64,000 nt of DNA from SPDF01 sp963812085 (GCA_963812085.1 CAWETL010000009.1:1-64000), one strand, 5' to 3'; numbered from the stretch's first letter, positions 56,239 to 64,000 are shown. Numbers and translations are program-made. The notes: a model not told the origin generated them from the letters alone.

Positions 56239-56484
56239 ATGAACGCGGCTGGCGCAGGACGATGGGTGCCCAAGAAGCTCGGCGGGGAGAGTCCCAAGGA
56301 CTGGCTGTGGGAGTACCAGGGCCCCCTGCCCTGGAGCAATCAGCCGGGCCAGCGCGGCGACCCCGTCGCCCTCACGGGGTGGATCGTGGCGATGAACGCG
56401 TGGGGGCAGCTGGTGTCGAAGAAGTGCCGAGACCTGGAGGAACGGGTGAAGTACCTCGAGGAGCAACTCGAACGCCGGGGCTGA
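56239..56484 (+). CDS. 81-residue Trp-rich coiled-coil protein, paralogue A
   Basis: No family recognised. Residues 1-30 hold GRWVPKK, then DWLWEYQGPLPW; W48 and W55 flank GWIVAMNAWGQ; residues 60-80 form a charged helix with heptad character (CRDLEERVKYLEEQLERR). ATG at 56239 has GGAGG five bases upstream. The protein shares length, LPW, a later Gly-Asp, W-x6-W-G and the C-terminal coiled coil with paralogue B at 56615. It lies 33 bp after the kinase gene and 16 bp before a polyproline peptide gene. One Cys (63). No signal peptide. Confidence 0.7.
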   Translation: MNAAGAGRWVPKKLGGESPKDWLWEYQGPLPWSNQPGQRGDPVALTGWIVAMNAWGQLVSKKCRDLEERVKYLEEQLERRG

Positions 56485-56500
56485 CCGGCAGGAGCGCAGG

Positions 56501-56584
56501 ATGACTGCATCGTGGACGAACCAGGCGGCTCGGCTGGCCGCGTCGGAGGATCCCCCTCCCCCTCCGCCGCCGCCGTGGGATTGA
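56501..56584 (+). CDS. 27-residue polyproline peptide 1
   Basis: A short open frame with its own ribosome-binding site (GGAG, seven bases upstream). The N-terminal half reads MTASWTNQAARLAAS; the rest is EDPPPPPPPPWD, that is Asp17, eight Pro, Trp26 and a terminal Asp. A second peptide of nearly the same size with the same tail architecture occurs at 56883, each behind a paralogous 81-residue protein, which argues that both are real genes. Eight consecutive Pro codons would stall ribosomes without EF-P. Function unknown; a ligand for an SH3-, WW- or EVH1-like partner, a regulatory peptide, or a precursor are possibilities. Confidence 0.6.
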   Translation: MTASWTNQAARLAASEDPPPPPPPPWD

Positions 56585-56614
56585 GACGGATCACCCTGAC
56601 TGGAGGACATCGAA

Positions 56615-56860
56615 ATGGCAGCCGCACACGGGCATTGGGCCAAGCGGGGCGGGCGATGGCGCTGGGTCGGCAAGCTCCCCTGGCGCACGAAGGCCGCGTC
56701 CCAGCCGGCCGGCGACCTCAAGTCGCTCTCGCGATGGATGAACGAGACCTCGAAGTGGGGAGGGCAGGTGGCGGTGAAGCTCAAGGAGGTGGACGACCGG
56801 CTGGACACGATCGAACGCGCGCTGCAGACGATCACCCGGCAGCTCGGCCGCCACGGCTGA
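56615..56860 (+). CDS. 81-residue Trp-rich coiled-coil protein, paralogue B
   Basis: Same length as paralogue A. Residues 1-23 are basic and Trp-rich (HWAKRGGRWRWVGKLPW); W41 and W48 flank RWMNETSKWGGQ, spaced exactly as W48/W55 in A; residues 55-80 form an amphipathic coiled coil (KLKEVDDRLDTIERALQTIT). No Cys. ATG at 56615 follows GGAGG by eight bases. It is followed 22 bp later by polyproline peptide 2. The high Trp/Arg content of the N-terminal half could suit membrane or nucleic-acid contact; this is inference. Confidence 0.7.
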   Translation: MAAAHGHWAKRGGRWRWVGKLPWRTKAASQPAGDLKSLSRWMNETSKWGGQVAVKLKEVDDRLDTIERALQTITRQLGRHG

Positions 56861-56882
56861 GCGCCACGACCATGGAGGCCTG

Positions 56883-56963
56883 ATGCTTCGAACAGCCCCG
56901 CCGGGACTCGGCGCGGACGCGGCCAAGGACCCGCCGCCACCGCCGCCGTCGCCCTGGAGGTAG
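56883..56963 (+). CDS. 26-residue polyproline peptide 2
   Basis: N-terminal MLRTAPPGLGADAA, C-terminal KDPPPPPPSPWR: Asp16, six Pro, Ser, Pro, Trp25 and a terminal Arg. GGAGG lies four bases before the ATG. Tail pattern D-Pro(6-8)-(S-P)-W-charged is shared with peptide 1, while the N-terminal halves differ apart from being Ala-rich. A strong hairpin begins 7 bp after the stop. Confidence 0.6.
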   Translation: MLRTAPPGLGADAAKDPPPPPPSPWR

Positions 56964-56970
56964 GGACACG

Positions 56971-57009
56971 CGAAACGCGGTGCGGGGATCTCCCCCGCAC
57001 CGCGTTTCG
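56971..57009. terminator. 17-bp perfect hairpin closing the kinase/small-protein unit
   Basis: CGAAACGCGGTGCGGGG (56971-56987) is perfectly complementary to 56993-57009 around a 5-base loop. It separates peptide 2 from the convergent peptidase gene. There is no U-run, but stem strength and position indicate a bidirectional terminator. Confidence 0.75.
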
Positions 57010-57029
57010 ACGCTCTGGATGCGTCCGCG

Positions 57030-58556
57030 CTACTTCTTGCTGGCCAATCCCGGGCTCGGCGGCAGCACCGTGCGCGGCGTGACCGGCCGGGTCGCGCCCC
57101 GCGGCAGGAGGGTCGGCAGGTTGGCCAGTTCGTATCCCGTCACGGCCATCACCGCCGAGGCCTGGATCAGGTCGCCGGGGACCGCGTGATCGTAGGTGTC
57201 GACCTGCGAGTGGTGGGTGTGATCGTAGCCCCTCGACTCCTGGTCGAAGTTCCAGCCCGGCACGCCGTAGGGGATGAACGAGAGGTGGTCGGTGCCGCCC
57301 TTGTTGGCGTCCCGCACGCTGTCGGCGCCGAGTGAGGCCACCGGGGCCAGCAGGTCCTTCCAGAGCTGCGCATCCTGCGCCCGGCCCTGCAGCGCCTGGC
57401 CCGTGATGCGGCCGGTCCCGTTGTCGAGCACCAGCACCGCCTGGATCTTGCCCGCCTCGCCGGCGTGCTGGGCGGCGTAGGCGGTGGAGCCCAGCAGGCC
57501 CTCTTCCTCACCGGTGAAGAGCACGAAGCGCATGGTGCGCTTCGGCTTGAGCCCGCTCTGCATGATGGCGCGGGCCGCCTCGAGCACCACCATCGAGCCG
57601 GTGCCGTTGTCGGTGGTCCCGGTCCCGAGATCCCAGCTGTCGAGGTGGGCGCCGAGGATCACGACCTGGTCGGGCCACTCGGTCCCCTTGATCTCACCCA
57701 CCGTGTTCCACTGGGTCACCGGCTTGGTGCCCATCGTGTTGTCGACCCGCCCGGAAATCCGCGGCGTGACGCCTTGCGCGAGCAGCCGGCTGAACTGGGC
57801 GTAGTCCTCGTGGGCGATCACCACGTTCGGCAGGGGCGAAACGGCGTACGGCGAGCCCGACATGTTCATCAGGCCGAACTGCTTGGAGGCGTCGGTCAGG
57901 ACGCCCAGCGCGCCGTACTGCTTCAGGAGGTAGTTCCGGTCCACGGCGAACTGACGCCGGGCCTGCCGGGCCGCCTCGGAGGTGTCGGCATTCCCGGCAC
58001 GGAACGCGGCCATCCGGGCCTGTTGTTCGGCGCGCTGGGCGGCGGAATCGGCGGCGGTCATCGGCGGGCCGTCGGGGTTCCAGATGTTGGCGGCGGGCCG
58101 GAGCATCAGCCAGGCGCCCTTCACCCTGCTCTTGTAGACCGCCAGGCTCTCCGGCGTGGAGACGTCCACCAGCACCACGGGACCGGTCAGCGTCTTGCCA
58201 GCGGTGCCGTCGGTCCAGGCCCAGCTGTGCGCGACCAGGTTGCGGGGGAACGGCGAGTCGATGCGGAAGGCGATCGGACCGCGCTCCCAGGTGACCCCGT
58301 ACTGCCAGGCCTCCTGCGAGGCGGCCAGGCCGTACGCCTTGAAGCGGGCCTCGGTCCAGTCGTTGGCCTTCTTCGTGGCCGGCGAGCCGGTCAGGCGCGG
58401 GCCGATCACGTCGGCGAGGTACTCGAGGTTCTTCATGACCTCGGAGTGGTTCATGGCCTGGTCGATCAACGCGCCCGAGCCGGTAGTATCGACGCCGGTC
58501 TGCGCCGCGAGCGGCGCCGCGGCCAGGGTCAACAGGAGCCAGAGGGATCGCTTCAT
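57030..58556 (-). CDS. secreted M28-family aminopeptidase
   Basis: 508 residues with signal peptide (LWLLLTLAAAPLAAQ). A PA (protease-associated) insertion lies between residues ~130 and 290. The two-zinc site is complete: VVILGAHLDSWD, TDNGTGSMVVLE, FTGEEEGLLGST, the later Asp in VLVLDNGTG, and HHSQVDTYD. It probably removes N-terminal residues from peptides in the periplasm or outside. Convergent with the small-protein cassette. Confidence 0.9.
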   Translation of the reverse strand: MKRSLWLLLTLAAAPLAAQTGVDTTGSGALIDQAMNHSEVMKNLEYLADVIGPRLTGSPATKKANDWTEARFKAYGLAASQEAWQYGVTWERGPIAFRIDSPFPRNLVAHSWAWTDGTAGKTLTGPVVLVDVSTPESLAVYKSRVKGAWLMLRPAANIWNPDGPPMTAADSAAQRAEQQARMAAFRAGNADTSEAARQARRQFAVDRNYLLKQYGALGVLTDASKQFGLMNMSGSPYAVSPLPNVVIAHEDYAQFSRLLAQGVTPRISGRVDNTMGTKPVTQWNTVGEIKGTEWPDQVVILGAHLDSWDLGTGTTDNGTGSMVVLEAARAIMQSGLKPKRTMRFVLFTGEEEGLLGSTAYAAQHAGEAGKIQAVLVLDNGTGRITGQALQGRAQDAQLWKDLLAPVASLGADSVRDANKGGTDHLSFIPYGVPGWNFDQESRGYDHTHHSQVDTYDHAVPGDLIQASAVMAVTGYELANLPTLLPRGATRPVTPRTVLPPSPGLASKK

Positions 58557-58645
58557 CGGTGTACACCTTCCACTGGAGGATCAGGGGGTCAGGCGAGGAG
58601 GGGAAAGATATATCGCCCCGGCGGCTTCGCCGCGAGGGCGCCTGC

Positions 58646-59563
58646 TCAGCCCGGCAGGCCGACCAGCCGCTCCGCCACGCTCCGGAGCCGGTCCAGTTCC
58701 GGCAGCGCCTCCAGCCAGCGGCGCGGAATGGCCGCCTCGCCGTCCCGCGCGCCGAGGAGCCCGCCGGCCACGGCCGCGTTGGTGTCGGTGTCGCCGCCGG
58801 CATTGGCCAGCCAGACGAGCGCCGACTCCAGGTCCGGCTCGTGCCACGCCGTCCAGAGCGCGATCTCCACGCAACTCACGGCGTCCCAGGCCCGTTCGCC
58901 AAGCAGGGGGAGTTCTTCCCGCCGTTCGAGCGGGACCCGGCGGACGGCCGCGAGGAGTTCGGCCGGCGCCTCGTTGACACGGAGCACCTCGATCACGTCG
59001 GCCAGGAAGTCGCGCCGGCCCGCAAGCAATTCGGCGGCGGCCACGTTGACCGCCACCGCTCCCCACGTGCACCGGTCGTCGGGATGGGTCAGGGCGGCGG
59101 TGTGCCAGGTGCCGGCCACCAGGTTGCGCGGCGAGCCCCGTGCGGCGAGCGCAACCGGCAGCGCCCGCATGACGGCGCCGTTGGGCGCCCTCCCGCCGGT
59201 GCCGGACGGGGGGGAGCCGTGGGTCCGGATGTGATTGAGCGCCGTGCGGGTCCAGGTCCCTGCCCCGCGGCCGTCGGTGTCGAGCCAATGGATCCACCGC
59301 CCGGCCAGGCGCTCGAGGTCGACGTCGTTTGTGAGGAGTTCTTCAGCCAGGAGCAGGGCCATGGCGACGTCGTCATCGAACGGCGAGTCGGGCGTGTCCC
59401 GGCGGATGATATCCCGGACGCCGCCGGGATACTCGGCCCGGATGGCCTCCGGGCTGTGGAGGAACTCGGTCGGGACGCCGAGTGCGTTGCCGGCCGCGTG
59501 GGCCAGCAGGGCGCCCGAGGCGCGCTCGGCGAGCGATGGCGGAGTGGAGCGGCGCGCGCACAT
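58646..59563 (-). CDS. ADP-ribosylglycohydrolase family protein
   Basis: 305 residues, all-helical DraG/ARH fold. GALLAHAAGNALGVPTEF near the N-terminus, the metal-binding cluster DSPFDDDVAMALLLAEELL (the usual DDT is DDD here), and the second site LANAGGDTDTNAAVAGGLLG. It would remove ADP-ribose from a modified target; DDD in place of DDT may shift specificity. No ADP-ribosyltransferase is adjacent. Confidence 0.85.
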   Translation of the reverse strand: MCARRSTPPSLAERASGALLAHAAGNALGVPTEFLHSPEAIRAEYPGGVRDIIRRDTPDSPFDDDVAMALLLAEELLTNDVDLERLAGRWIHWLDTDGRGAGTWTRTALNHIRTHGSPPSGTGGRAPNGAVMRALPVALAARGSPRNLVAGTWHTAALTHPDDRCTWGAVAVNVAAAELLAGRRDFLADVIEVLRVNEAPAELLAAVRRVPLERREELPLLGERAWDAVSCVEIALWTAWHEPDLESALVWLANAGGDTDTNAAVAGGLLGARDGEAAIPRRWLEALPELDRLRSVAERLVGLPG

Positions 59564-59656
59564 GGGCCGTCAACATAACCGGCTTTCACCCGGCACGCCC
59601 CCCGGCTACTTTCCCTCGCGTTGGTGTTGGGCATTCTCCCCCACGAGGAACGCACC

Positions 59657-60943
59657 GTGTCGAACGAAACCCTGAGCGTCACCGACAATCGCACCGGCAA
59701 GAAATACGACCTTCCGATCGCCGACGGAACCATCCGCGCGATCGACCTCCGCCAGATCAAGACATCCGACGACGACTTTGGCCTGATGACTTACGATCCG
59801 GCCTACACGAACACCGCCGCTTGCCGCAGTGCCATCACCTACATCGACGGCGACCGCGGAATCCTCCGGTACCGCGGTTACCCGATCGAGGAGCTTGCGG
59901 ACAAGGCCAGCTTCCTCGAGGTGGCCTACCTCCTCAACGAGGGAGAGCTGCCCACCAAGGCGCAGCTGGCGAAGTGGGAACACGACATCATGTTCCACAC
60001 CTACGTCCACACCAACATCATCAAGTTCCTGGAGGGGTTCCGGTACGACGCCCACCCGATGGGCATGCTTCTCGGCGTCGTCGGCGCCCTCTCGACGTTC
60101 TACCCCGACGCCAAGAACGTCCACGACCCGGACAACCGCTACACCCAGCGGGTCCGCCTCATGGCCAAGATCCCCACGCTTGCGGCGTTCTGCTTCCGCC
60201 AGACCCGGGGCCTGCCGTACGAGTTCCCGCGCAACGACCTCGACTACATCGGCAACTTCGTCAACATGACGTTCAGCATCGGCGGGCACCACAAGCCCAA
60301 CCGGGTGCTGCAACGGGCCCTCGAGATCCTCTTCATCCTGCACGCCGACCACGAACAGAACTGCTCGACGAGCGCCGTCCGGTCGGTCGGCTCCTCCGGC
60401 GTGGACCCGTTCTCGGCCATCTCGGCGGGCATCGCGGCGCTGTACGGACCGCTGCACGGCGGCGCCAACGAAGCCGTGCTCCTCATGCTCGACGAGATCG
60501 GCGACAAGAAGAACATCCCGGCCTTCATCGAGCGCGTCAAAGCCGGCGAGGGCCGCCTGATGGGCTTCGGCCACCGGGTGTACAAGTCATACGATCCGCG
60601 GGCCAAGCTGATCAAGCGGGTGGCCGACGAGGTCTTCGCCGAGACCGGGCTCAACCCCAAGCTCGAAATCGCCGTCGAGCTCGAGCGCATCGCACTGTCG
60701 GACGAGTACTTCATCAAGCGGAAGCTCTACCCCAACGTGGATTTCTATTCCGGCCTCATCTACCAGGCCATGGGGTACCCGACCGACTACTTCACCGTCC
60801 TCTTCGCGCTGGGCCGGATGCCCGGGTGGCTGGCGCAGTGGGAGGAGATGGTGACGGACAAGGAACAGAAGATCGCGCGCCCCCGGCAGGTCTACACCGG
60901 CCCCGAGACCCGCTCGTTCGTCCCGATCGAAAAGCGGAAGTAG
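59657..60943 (+). CDS. gltA: citrate synthase
   Basis: 428 residues of the type II (hexameric, Gram-negative) length. Entry enzyme of the citric-acid cycle. Signatures are GILRYRGYPIEELADKASFL, ILFILHADHEQNCSTSAVRS (catalytic His), YGPLHGGANEAVLLML (second His) and RLMGFGHRVYKSYDPRA. GTG at 59657 has GAGGAA seven bases upstream and is preferred to a TTG 36 bp earlier. Confidence 0.93.
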   Translation: MSNETLSVTDNRTGKKYDLPIADGTIRAIDLRQIKTSDDDFGLMTYDPAYTNTAACRSAITYIDGDRGILRYRGYPIEELADKASFLEVAYLLNEGELPTKAQLAKWEHDIMFHTYVHTNIIKFLEGFRYDAHPMGMLLGVVGALSTFYPDAKNVHDPDNRYTQRVRLMAKIPTLAAFCFRQTRGLPYEFPRNDLDYIGNFVNMTFSIGGHHKPNRVLQRALEILFILHADHEQNCSTSAVRSVGSSGVDPFSAISAGIAALYGPLHGGANEAVLLMLDEIGDKKNIPAFIERVKAGEGRLMGFGHRVYKSYDPRAKLIKRVADEVFAETGLNPKLEIAVELERIALSDEYFIKRKLYPNVDFYSGLIYQAMGYPTDYFTVLFALGRMPGWLAQWEEMVTDKEQKIARPRQVYTGPETRSFVPIEKRK

Positions 60944-60977
60944 CCCGCCGGGCCGCGAGGCCCGGTCGCTGAACGCC

Positions 60978-61011
60978 AAAGGGGGCTCCGCGAGTGCGCG
61001 GAGCCCCCTTT
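60978..61011. terminator. bidirectional intrinsic terminator after citrate synthase
   Basis: AAAGGGGGCTCCGCG (60978-60992) pairs with CGCGGAGCCCCCTTT (60997-61011) around AGTG. The A-run on one side and T-run on the other suit both gltA (plus) and speA (minus). Confidence 0.9.
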
Positions 61012-61033
61012 CCGTGTCCGGCAGCGCGCCGGG

Positions 61034-62968
61034 CTAGCGCTCGCCCTGCTCCTTTTCTCCCTCGAGGTACGTGTACCCCTCCAGCCCGGCCACGTAGTCG
61101 GCAATGAAGGAGTTGGACTCGGCGCGACTCAGGTCCCGGGCCGCGGTCACCTTGCGGCGCCAGGTGGCCAGCAGGTCGGAGGCGTGGAACTGCACGTAGT
61201 TCAGCACCTCGGTGACGGTGTCGCCGTGGACCAGGTCGGTGACCTGGTAGCCCTGCGGCGTGAGCCGCACGTGCACGGCGTTGGTGTCGCCGAAGAGGTT
61301 GTGCAGGTCGCCCAGGATCTCCTGGTACGCACCGGTCAGGAAGATCCCGAGGACGTAGGGCTCCGCGTCCTGCACGGCGTGCAGCTCGAGCGAGGGCTTG
61401 CCCTTCCGCCCGCCGGCGAACCGGTCGATGACGCCGTCGGAGTCGCAGGTGATGTCCTGGATGGTGCCGCGACGGGTGGGGCGCTCGTCCAGCCGGTGGA
61501 TCGGCATGATCGGGAAGAGCTGGTCGATGGCCCAGTTGTCCGGGAGCGACTGGAAGACGGAGAAGTTCGAGAAATACCGGTCCACCAGGGTCGCGTCGAT
61601 GTGGGCGGTGACCTCCGGGTGCGACGCCCGGTCCTCGCCGAGGAGCTGCTGGATCGCCGTGAGCGTGCAGAGGTAGAGCTGTTCCGCGTCGGCCTTGTCC
61701 CGGAGCGTGAAGACCCCGCTGGCGAAATATTCGTTGGTGCGTTCCTTGGCGAAGATCGCGTCGTGGAACGCCTCGTCGAGCCGCTCCGTGTTCAGGCCCT
61801 CGAGGTTCTCCGCCATCTCGCGGAGGAGCGGATGCGGGTCCTCCCCGAGCACCGGCGGCACCGGCTCCACCTGGCTCTCGACGTCGATCACGTTGACGAG
61901 CAGCAGCGAATGGTGCGCGGTGAGCGCGCGCCCCGACTCCGAGATCAGGTGCGGCATCGGGAGCTCCTGCTCCCGGCAGGCGGTGCCGATGGTGTACACC
62001 ACGTCGCTGGCGTATTCCCGCATGGTGTAGTTGACGCTGGCCGGCCGCGTGGAGCGTGAGCCGTCGTAGTCCACGCCGAGGCCGCCGCCCACGTCCACGT
62101 GGGTCAGCTTGAACCCCATGGCGTGGATCTCGGCGTAATAGCGGCCGATTTCCTCGAGCCCCGCCTTCACGTGGCGGATGTCGGTGATCTGGCTGCCCAG
62201 GTGGAAATGGACCAGCCGGAGCAGGTCCTTCCGCCCGAGGCGGTCCAGCCGGTTGAGGAGCCGCATCAGCTCCACCGCGCTCAGGCCGAATTTCGACTTT
62301 TCGCCCCCGCTCTTGGCCCAGCGTCCCGAGCCTTCGGTGGCGAGCTTGATCCGCACGCCGAGGGTCGGGGTGACGCCCATTTCGTCGGCCACGGAAAGCA
62401 GCAGGTCGAGCTCGTGCAGCTGCTCGACGACGATGAACACCTGGTGACCGAGCCGCTGGCCCATCATGGCCAGCCGCATGAACTCCTCGTCCTTGTATCC
62501 GTTGCAGACGATCAGGTGGTGGGTGCTCTCGTGCAGCCCGAGCACCGCCTGCAGTTCCGGCTTGCTCCCGCACTCGAGCCCGACGCCGTGCGGTGCGCCG
62601 AACTCCACGATCTCCTGCACCACGTGCCGCTGCTGGTTGACCTTGATCGGGTAGACCGTCGTGTACGTGCCGGTGTAGCCGAACTCCGCGATCGCCTTGT
62701 CGAACACCTCGGCGAGCTGGGTGATCCGGGCGCGGAGGATGTCCGAAAACCGGAGCAGGAGGGGCAGGCCCACGCCCTGCGCCTGCAGGTCCATCGCGAG
62801 CTGGTAGAGGTCGAGCCCGCGCGCGGGGTCGCCGTCGGCGTGCACCGTGACGTGACCCTCCGCGTTGGTGCGGAAAAAGCCCAGGCCCCAGCCCGGCATG
62901 TTGTACAGCTTCTCGGCGTCCTTCGGGGTCCAGGTCGCCGGAGCGGCGGGCGGCGTGACGGTCGTGAT
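61034..62968 (-). CDS. speA: biosynthetic arginine decarboxylase SpeA
   Basis: 644 residues if started at 62968. PLP enzyme making agmatine from arginine for polyamines. The PLP-Lys motif TTVYPIKVNQQRHVV, LVHFHLGSQITDI, HVDVGGGLGVDYDG and SESGRALTAHHSLLLVNV are diagnostic. The first ATG (62899) lies after the conserved DAEKLYNMPGWG. The open frame extends upstream with TPPAAPATWTPKDAEKLYN but offers no ATG, GTG or TTG; ATC at 62966-62968 (giving xTTVTPP) has AGGAG seven bases before it, so it is the probable start, or ATG was altered to ATC. Alternatively translation starts at 62899. Confidence 0.88.
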   Translation of the reverse strand: MTTVTPPAAPATWTPKDAEKLYNMPGWGLGFFRTNAEGHVTVHADGDPARGLDLYQLAMDLQAQGVGLPLLLRFSDILRARITQLAEVFDKAIAEFGYTGTYTTVYPIKVNQQRHVVQEIVEFGAPHGVGLECGSKPELQAVLGLHESTHHLIVCNGYKDEEFMRLAMMGQRLGHQVFIVVEQLHELDLLLSVADEMGVTPTLGVRIKLATEGSGRWAKSGGEKSKFGLSAVELMRLLNRLDRLGRKDLLRLVHFHLGSQITDIRHVKAGLEEIGRYYAEIHAMGFKLTHVDVGGGLGVDYDGSRSTRPASVNYTMREYASDVVYTIGTACREQELPMPHLISESGRALTAHHSLLLVNVIDVESQVEPVPPVLGEDPHPLLREMAENLEGLNTERLDEAFHDAIFAKERTNEYFASGVFTLRDKADAEQLYLCTLTAIQQLLGEDRASHPEVTAHIDATLVDRYFSNFSVFQSLPDNWAIDQLFPIMPIHRLDERPTRRGTIQDITCDSDGVIDRFAGGRKGKPSLELHAVQDAEPYVLGIFLTGAYQEILGDLHNLFGDTNAVHVRLTPQGYQVTDLVHGDTVTEVLNYVQFHASDLLATWRRKVTAARDLSRAESNSFIADYVAGLEGYTYLEGEKEQGER

Positions 62969-63059
62969 CGGAGTGCTCCTGCTGAGGATTCGGACTCAAT
63001 ATTAGCGCCACGGCGCCCGTGCCGCCAAATTCCGGCACGACCTTTCCCGGGAAGCTGTC

Positions 63060-64000
63060 ATGCAATGGTCATATCGCGTCGGGCGGATCGCCGGCACCGA
63101 CATCAAGATCCACGTCACCTTCTTCCTCCTCGTCGCCTGGTACGCCTGGTCCGCGTACGGGGAGGGCGGGAGCGGGGCCGCGCTGACCAGCGTGGTGTTC
63201 CTGCTCGCGCTCTTCTCCTGCGTGCTGCTGCACGAGTTCGGGCACATCCTGATGGCCGGCCGCTTCGGCGTGAAGACCCCCGACGTGCTCCTCCTCCCCA
63301 TCGGCGGGCTCGCGCGCCTCGAGCGGATGCCGGAGGAGCCCCGGCAGGAACTCCTGATCGCCATCGCCGGCCCGCTCGTCACGCTCGGCATCGCGGCCGC
63401 CCTGTTCGCCGTGCTGCGCCTCGCAGGCGCCCCGCTCGACGCCGACCAGCTGGCGCCCGGGCAGCCCGGGCTCGCCCAGAAGATCATGTGGGTCAACGTG
63501 GCCCTGCTCCTCTTCAACCTGCTGCCGGTCTTCCCGATGGACGGCGGCCGCGTGCTGCGGGCGCTCCTCGCGATGCGGCTGGGGCTCGTCCGCGCCACGC
63601 GGATCGCCGCGCGCGTCGGCCAGGCCGGTGCCCTGCTGCTCGGCCTCTGGGGCCTCGGGTTCTTTGCCGGCTGGGGGCTCTCGCCGAGCGTCGTGCTCGT
63701 CCTGATCGCCGTGTTCGTCTACCTCGCCGCCGGCGGGGAGGCCGCCGCCGTCGAGACCCGCGCCGCCGGCCACGGGCTCACGGTGCATGAAATGATGATC
63801 ACCCGTTTCGTGACGCTGCCGGTGCACGCCACGCTGCAGGACGCGGTGGACGCGCTCCTGGCCGGGGAGCAGCGGGAGTTCCCGATCGTGGACAACTGGG
63901 GGCACCTCGAGGGACTGCTCACGCGGGACGGGCTGATCCGGGGGCTGGCCGGGCGCGGAGCCGGCGCCTCGGTGGAGACGGCGATGACGCGCGGCGTCAC
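63060..64000 (+). CDS. site-2 protease family (M50) with CBS domain, 3' end outside window
   Basis: At least 313 residues. Zinc site HEFGH (residues 58-62, in SCVLLHEFGHILMAGRFG) and the third ligand in NLLPVFPMDGGRVLRALLA; about six membrane helices. From about residue 240 a CBS domain begins (LTVHEMMITRFVTLPVHATL). The N-terminus WSYRVGRIAGTDIKIHVTFF is characteristic. Such rhomboid-like intramembrane zinc proteases cut membrane proteins. ATG at 63060; divergent from speA across 91 bp. Confidence 0.9.
   Translation, partial: MQWSYRVGRIAGTDIKIHVTFFLLVAWYAWSAYGEGGSGAALTSVVFLLALFSCVLLHEFGHILMAGRFGVKTPDVLLLPIGGLARLERMPEEPRQELLIAIAGPLVTLGIAAALFAVLRLAGAPLDADQLAPGQPGLAQKIMWVNVALLLFNLLPVFPMDGGRVLRALLAMRLGLVRATRIAARVGQAGALLLGLWGLGFFAGWGLSPSVVLVLIAVFVYLAAGGEAAAVETRAAGHGLTVHEMMITRFVTLPVHATLQDAVDALLAGEQREFPIVDNWGHLEGLLTRDGLIRGLAGRGAGASVETAMTRGV

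Noticed and set aside
53362..57000. A 1212-codon open frame antisense to the kinase and small genes
   Set aside because: Low-complexity Arg/Gly/Pro-rich translation from GC skew; the sense strand has complete kinase motifs and ribosome-binding sites.

Overview
The window is high-GC DNA with tightly packed, often overlapping genes. No rRNA or other marker gene is present, so taxonomy is inference. The gene content (TPR-tailed Ser/Thr kinase, FtsX/MacB-type duplicated permease with ATPase and adaptor, alternative complex III, M28 and M6 peptidases, many lipoproteins, abundant GTG starts) suits a free-living Gram-negative bacterium of the Gemmatimonadota/Acidobacteriota kind, with Gemmatimonadota my best guess.

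Layout. 1-5317: right end of an integrated element, carrying a type I restriction-modification pair (hsdS partial, hsdM), helix-turn-helix regulators and a tyrosine recombinase that stops 8 bp from the 3' end of tRNA-Ala(UGC). Nearly every gene here is split by single-base indels. 5488-14419: zinc-ribbon/SH3 protein, DinB-fold protein, thiol-redox pair (peroxiredoxin plus DsbA-like), a membrane protein, a serine hydrolase and a MacAB-like export system. 14652-20767: a small CCG-type metal-binding protein with an ArsP-like permease and a CxxC thioredoxin; a Ca-type P-ATPase coupled to a VTT/DedA membrane protein; dodecin; azoreductase. 20789-21135: a palindromic repeat cluster. 21152-26268: isoquinoline-oxidoreductase-like molybdo-flavin-free dehydrogenase subunits and a secreted M6 protease (frameshifted) with a lipoprotein.

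26546-30679: a four-gene, translationally coupled operon for bacterial ceramide-type lipids (serine palmitoyltransferase, GNAT-fold ceramide synthase, ceramide reductase, PAP2 phosphatase/transferase). 30804-33817: plastocyanin-like lipoprotein, Cys-rich protein, ECF sigma and anti-sigma pair. 33944-41353: complete actABCDEF (alternative complex III). 41536-48642: TrmJ, hydroxyacid dehydrogenase, ferritin, molybdate/tungstate-type ABC permease and (frameshifted) ATPase, beta-propeller lipoprotein, DNA polymerase IV. 48796-53337: TetR with a clear operator, very-long-chain-type acyl-CoA dehydrogenase, QueF, GT39 glycosyltransferase.

53416-57009: a Ser/Thr kinase with a TPR tail followed by a compact cassette that I do not recognise: two homologous 81-residue Trp-rich coiled-coil proteins, each followed by a 26-27-residue peptide ending in an Asp-polyproline-Trp tail, closed by a 17-bp perfect hairpin. 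This is my main candidate for an undescribed system. 57030-64000: M28 peptidase, ADP-ribosylglycohydrolase, citrate synthase, arginine decarboxylase (apparently with a non-canonical start) and a site-2 protease that runs off the window.
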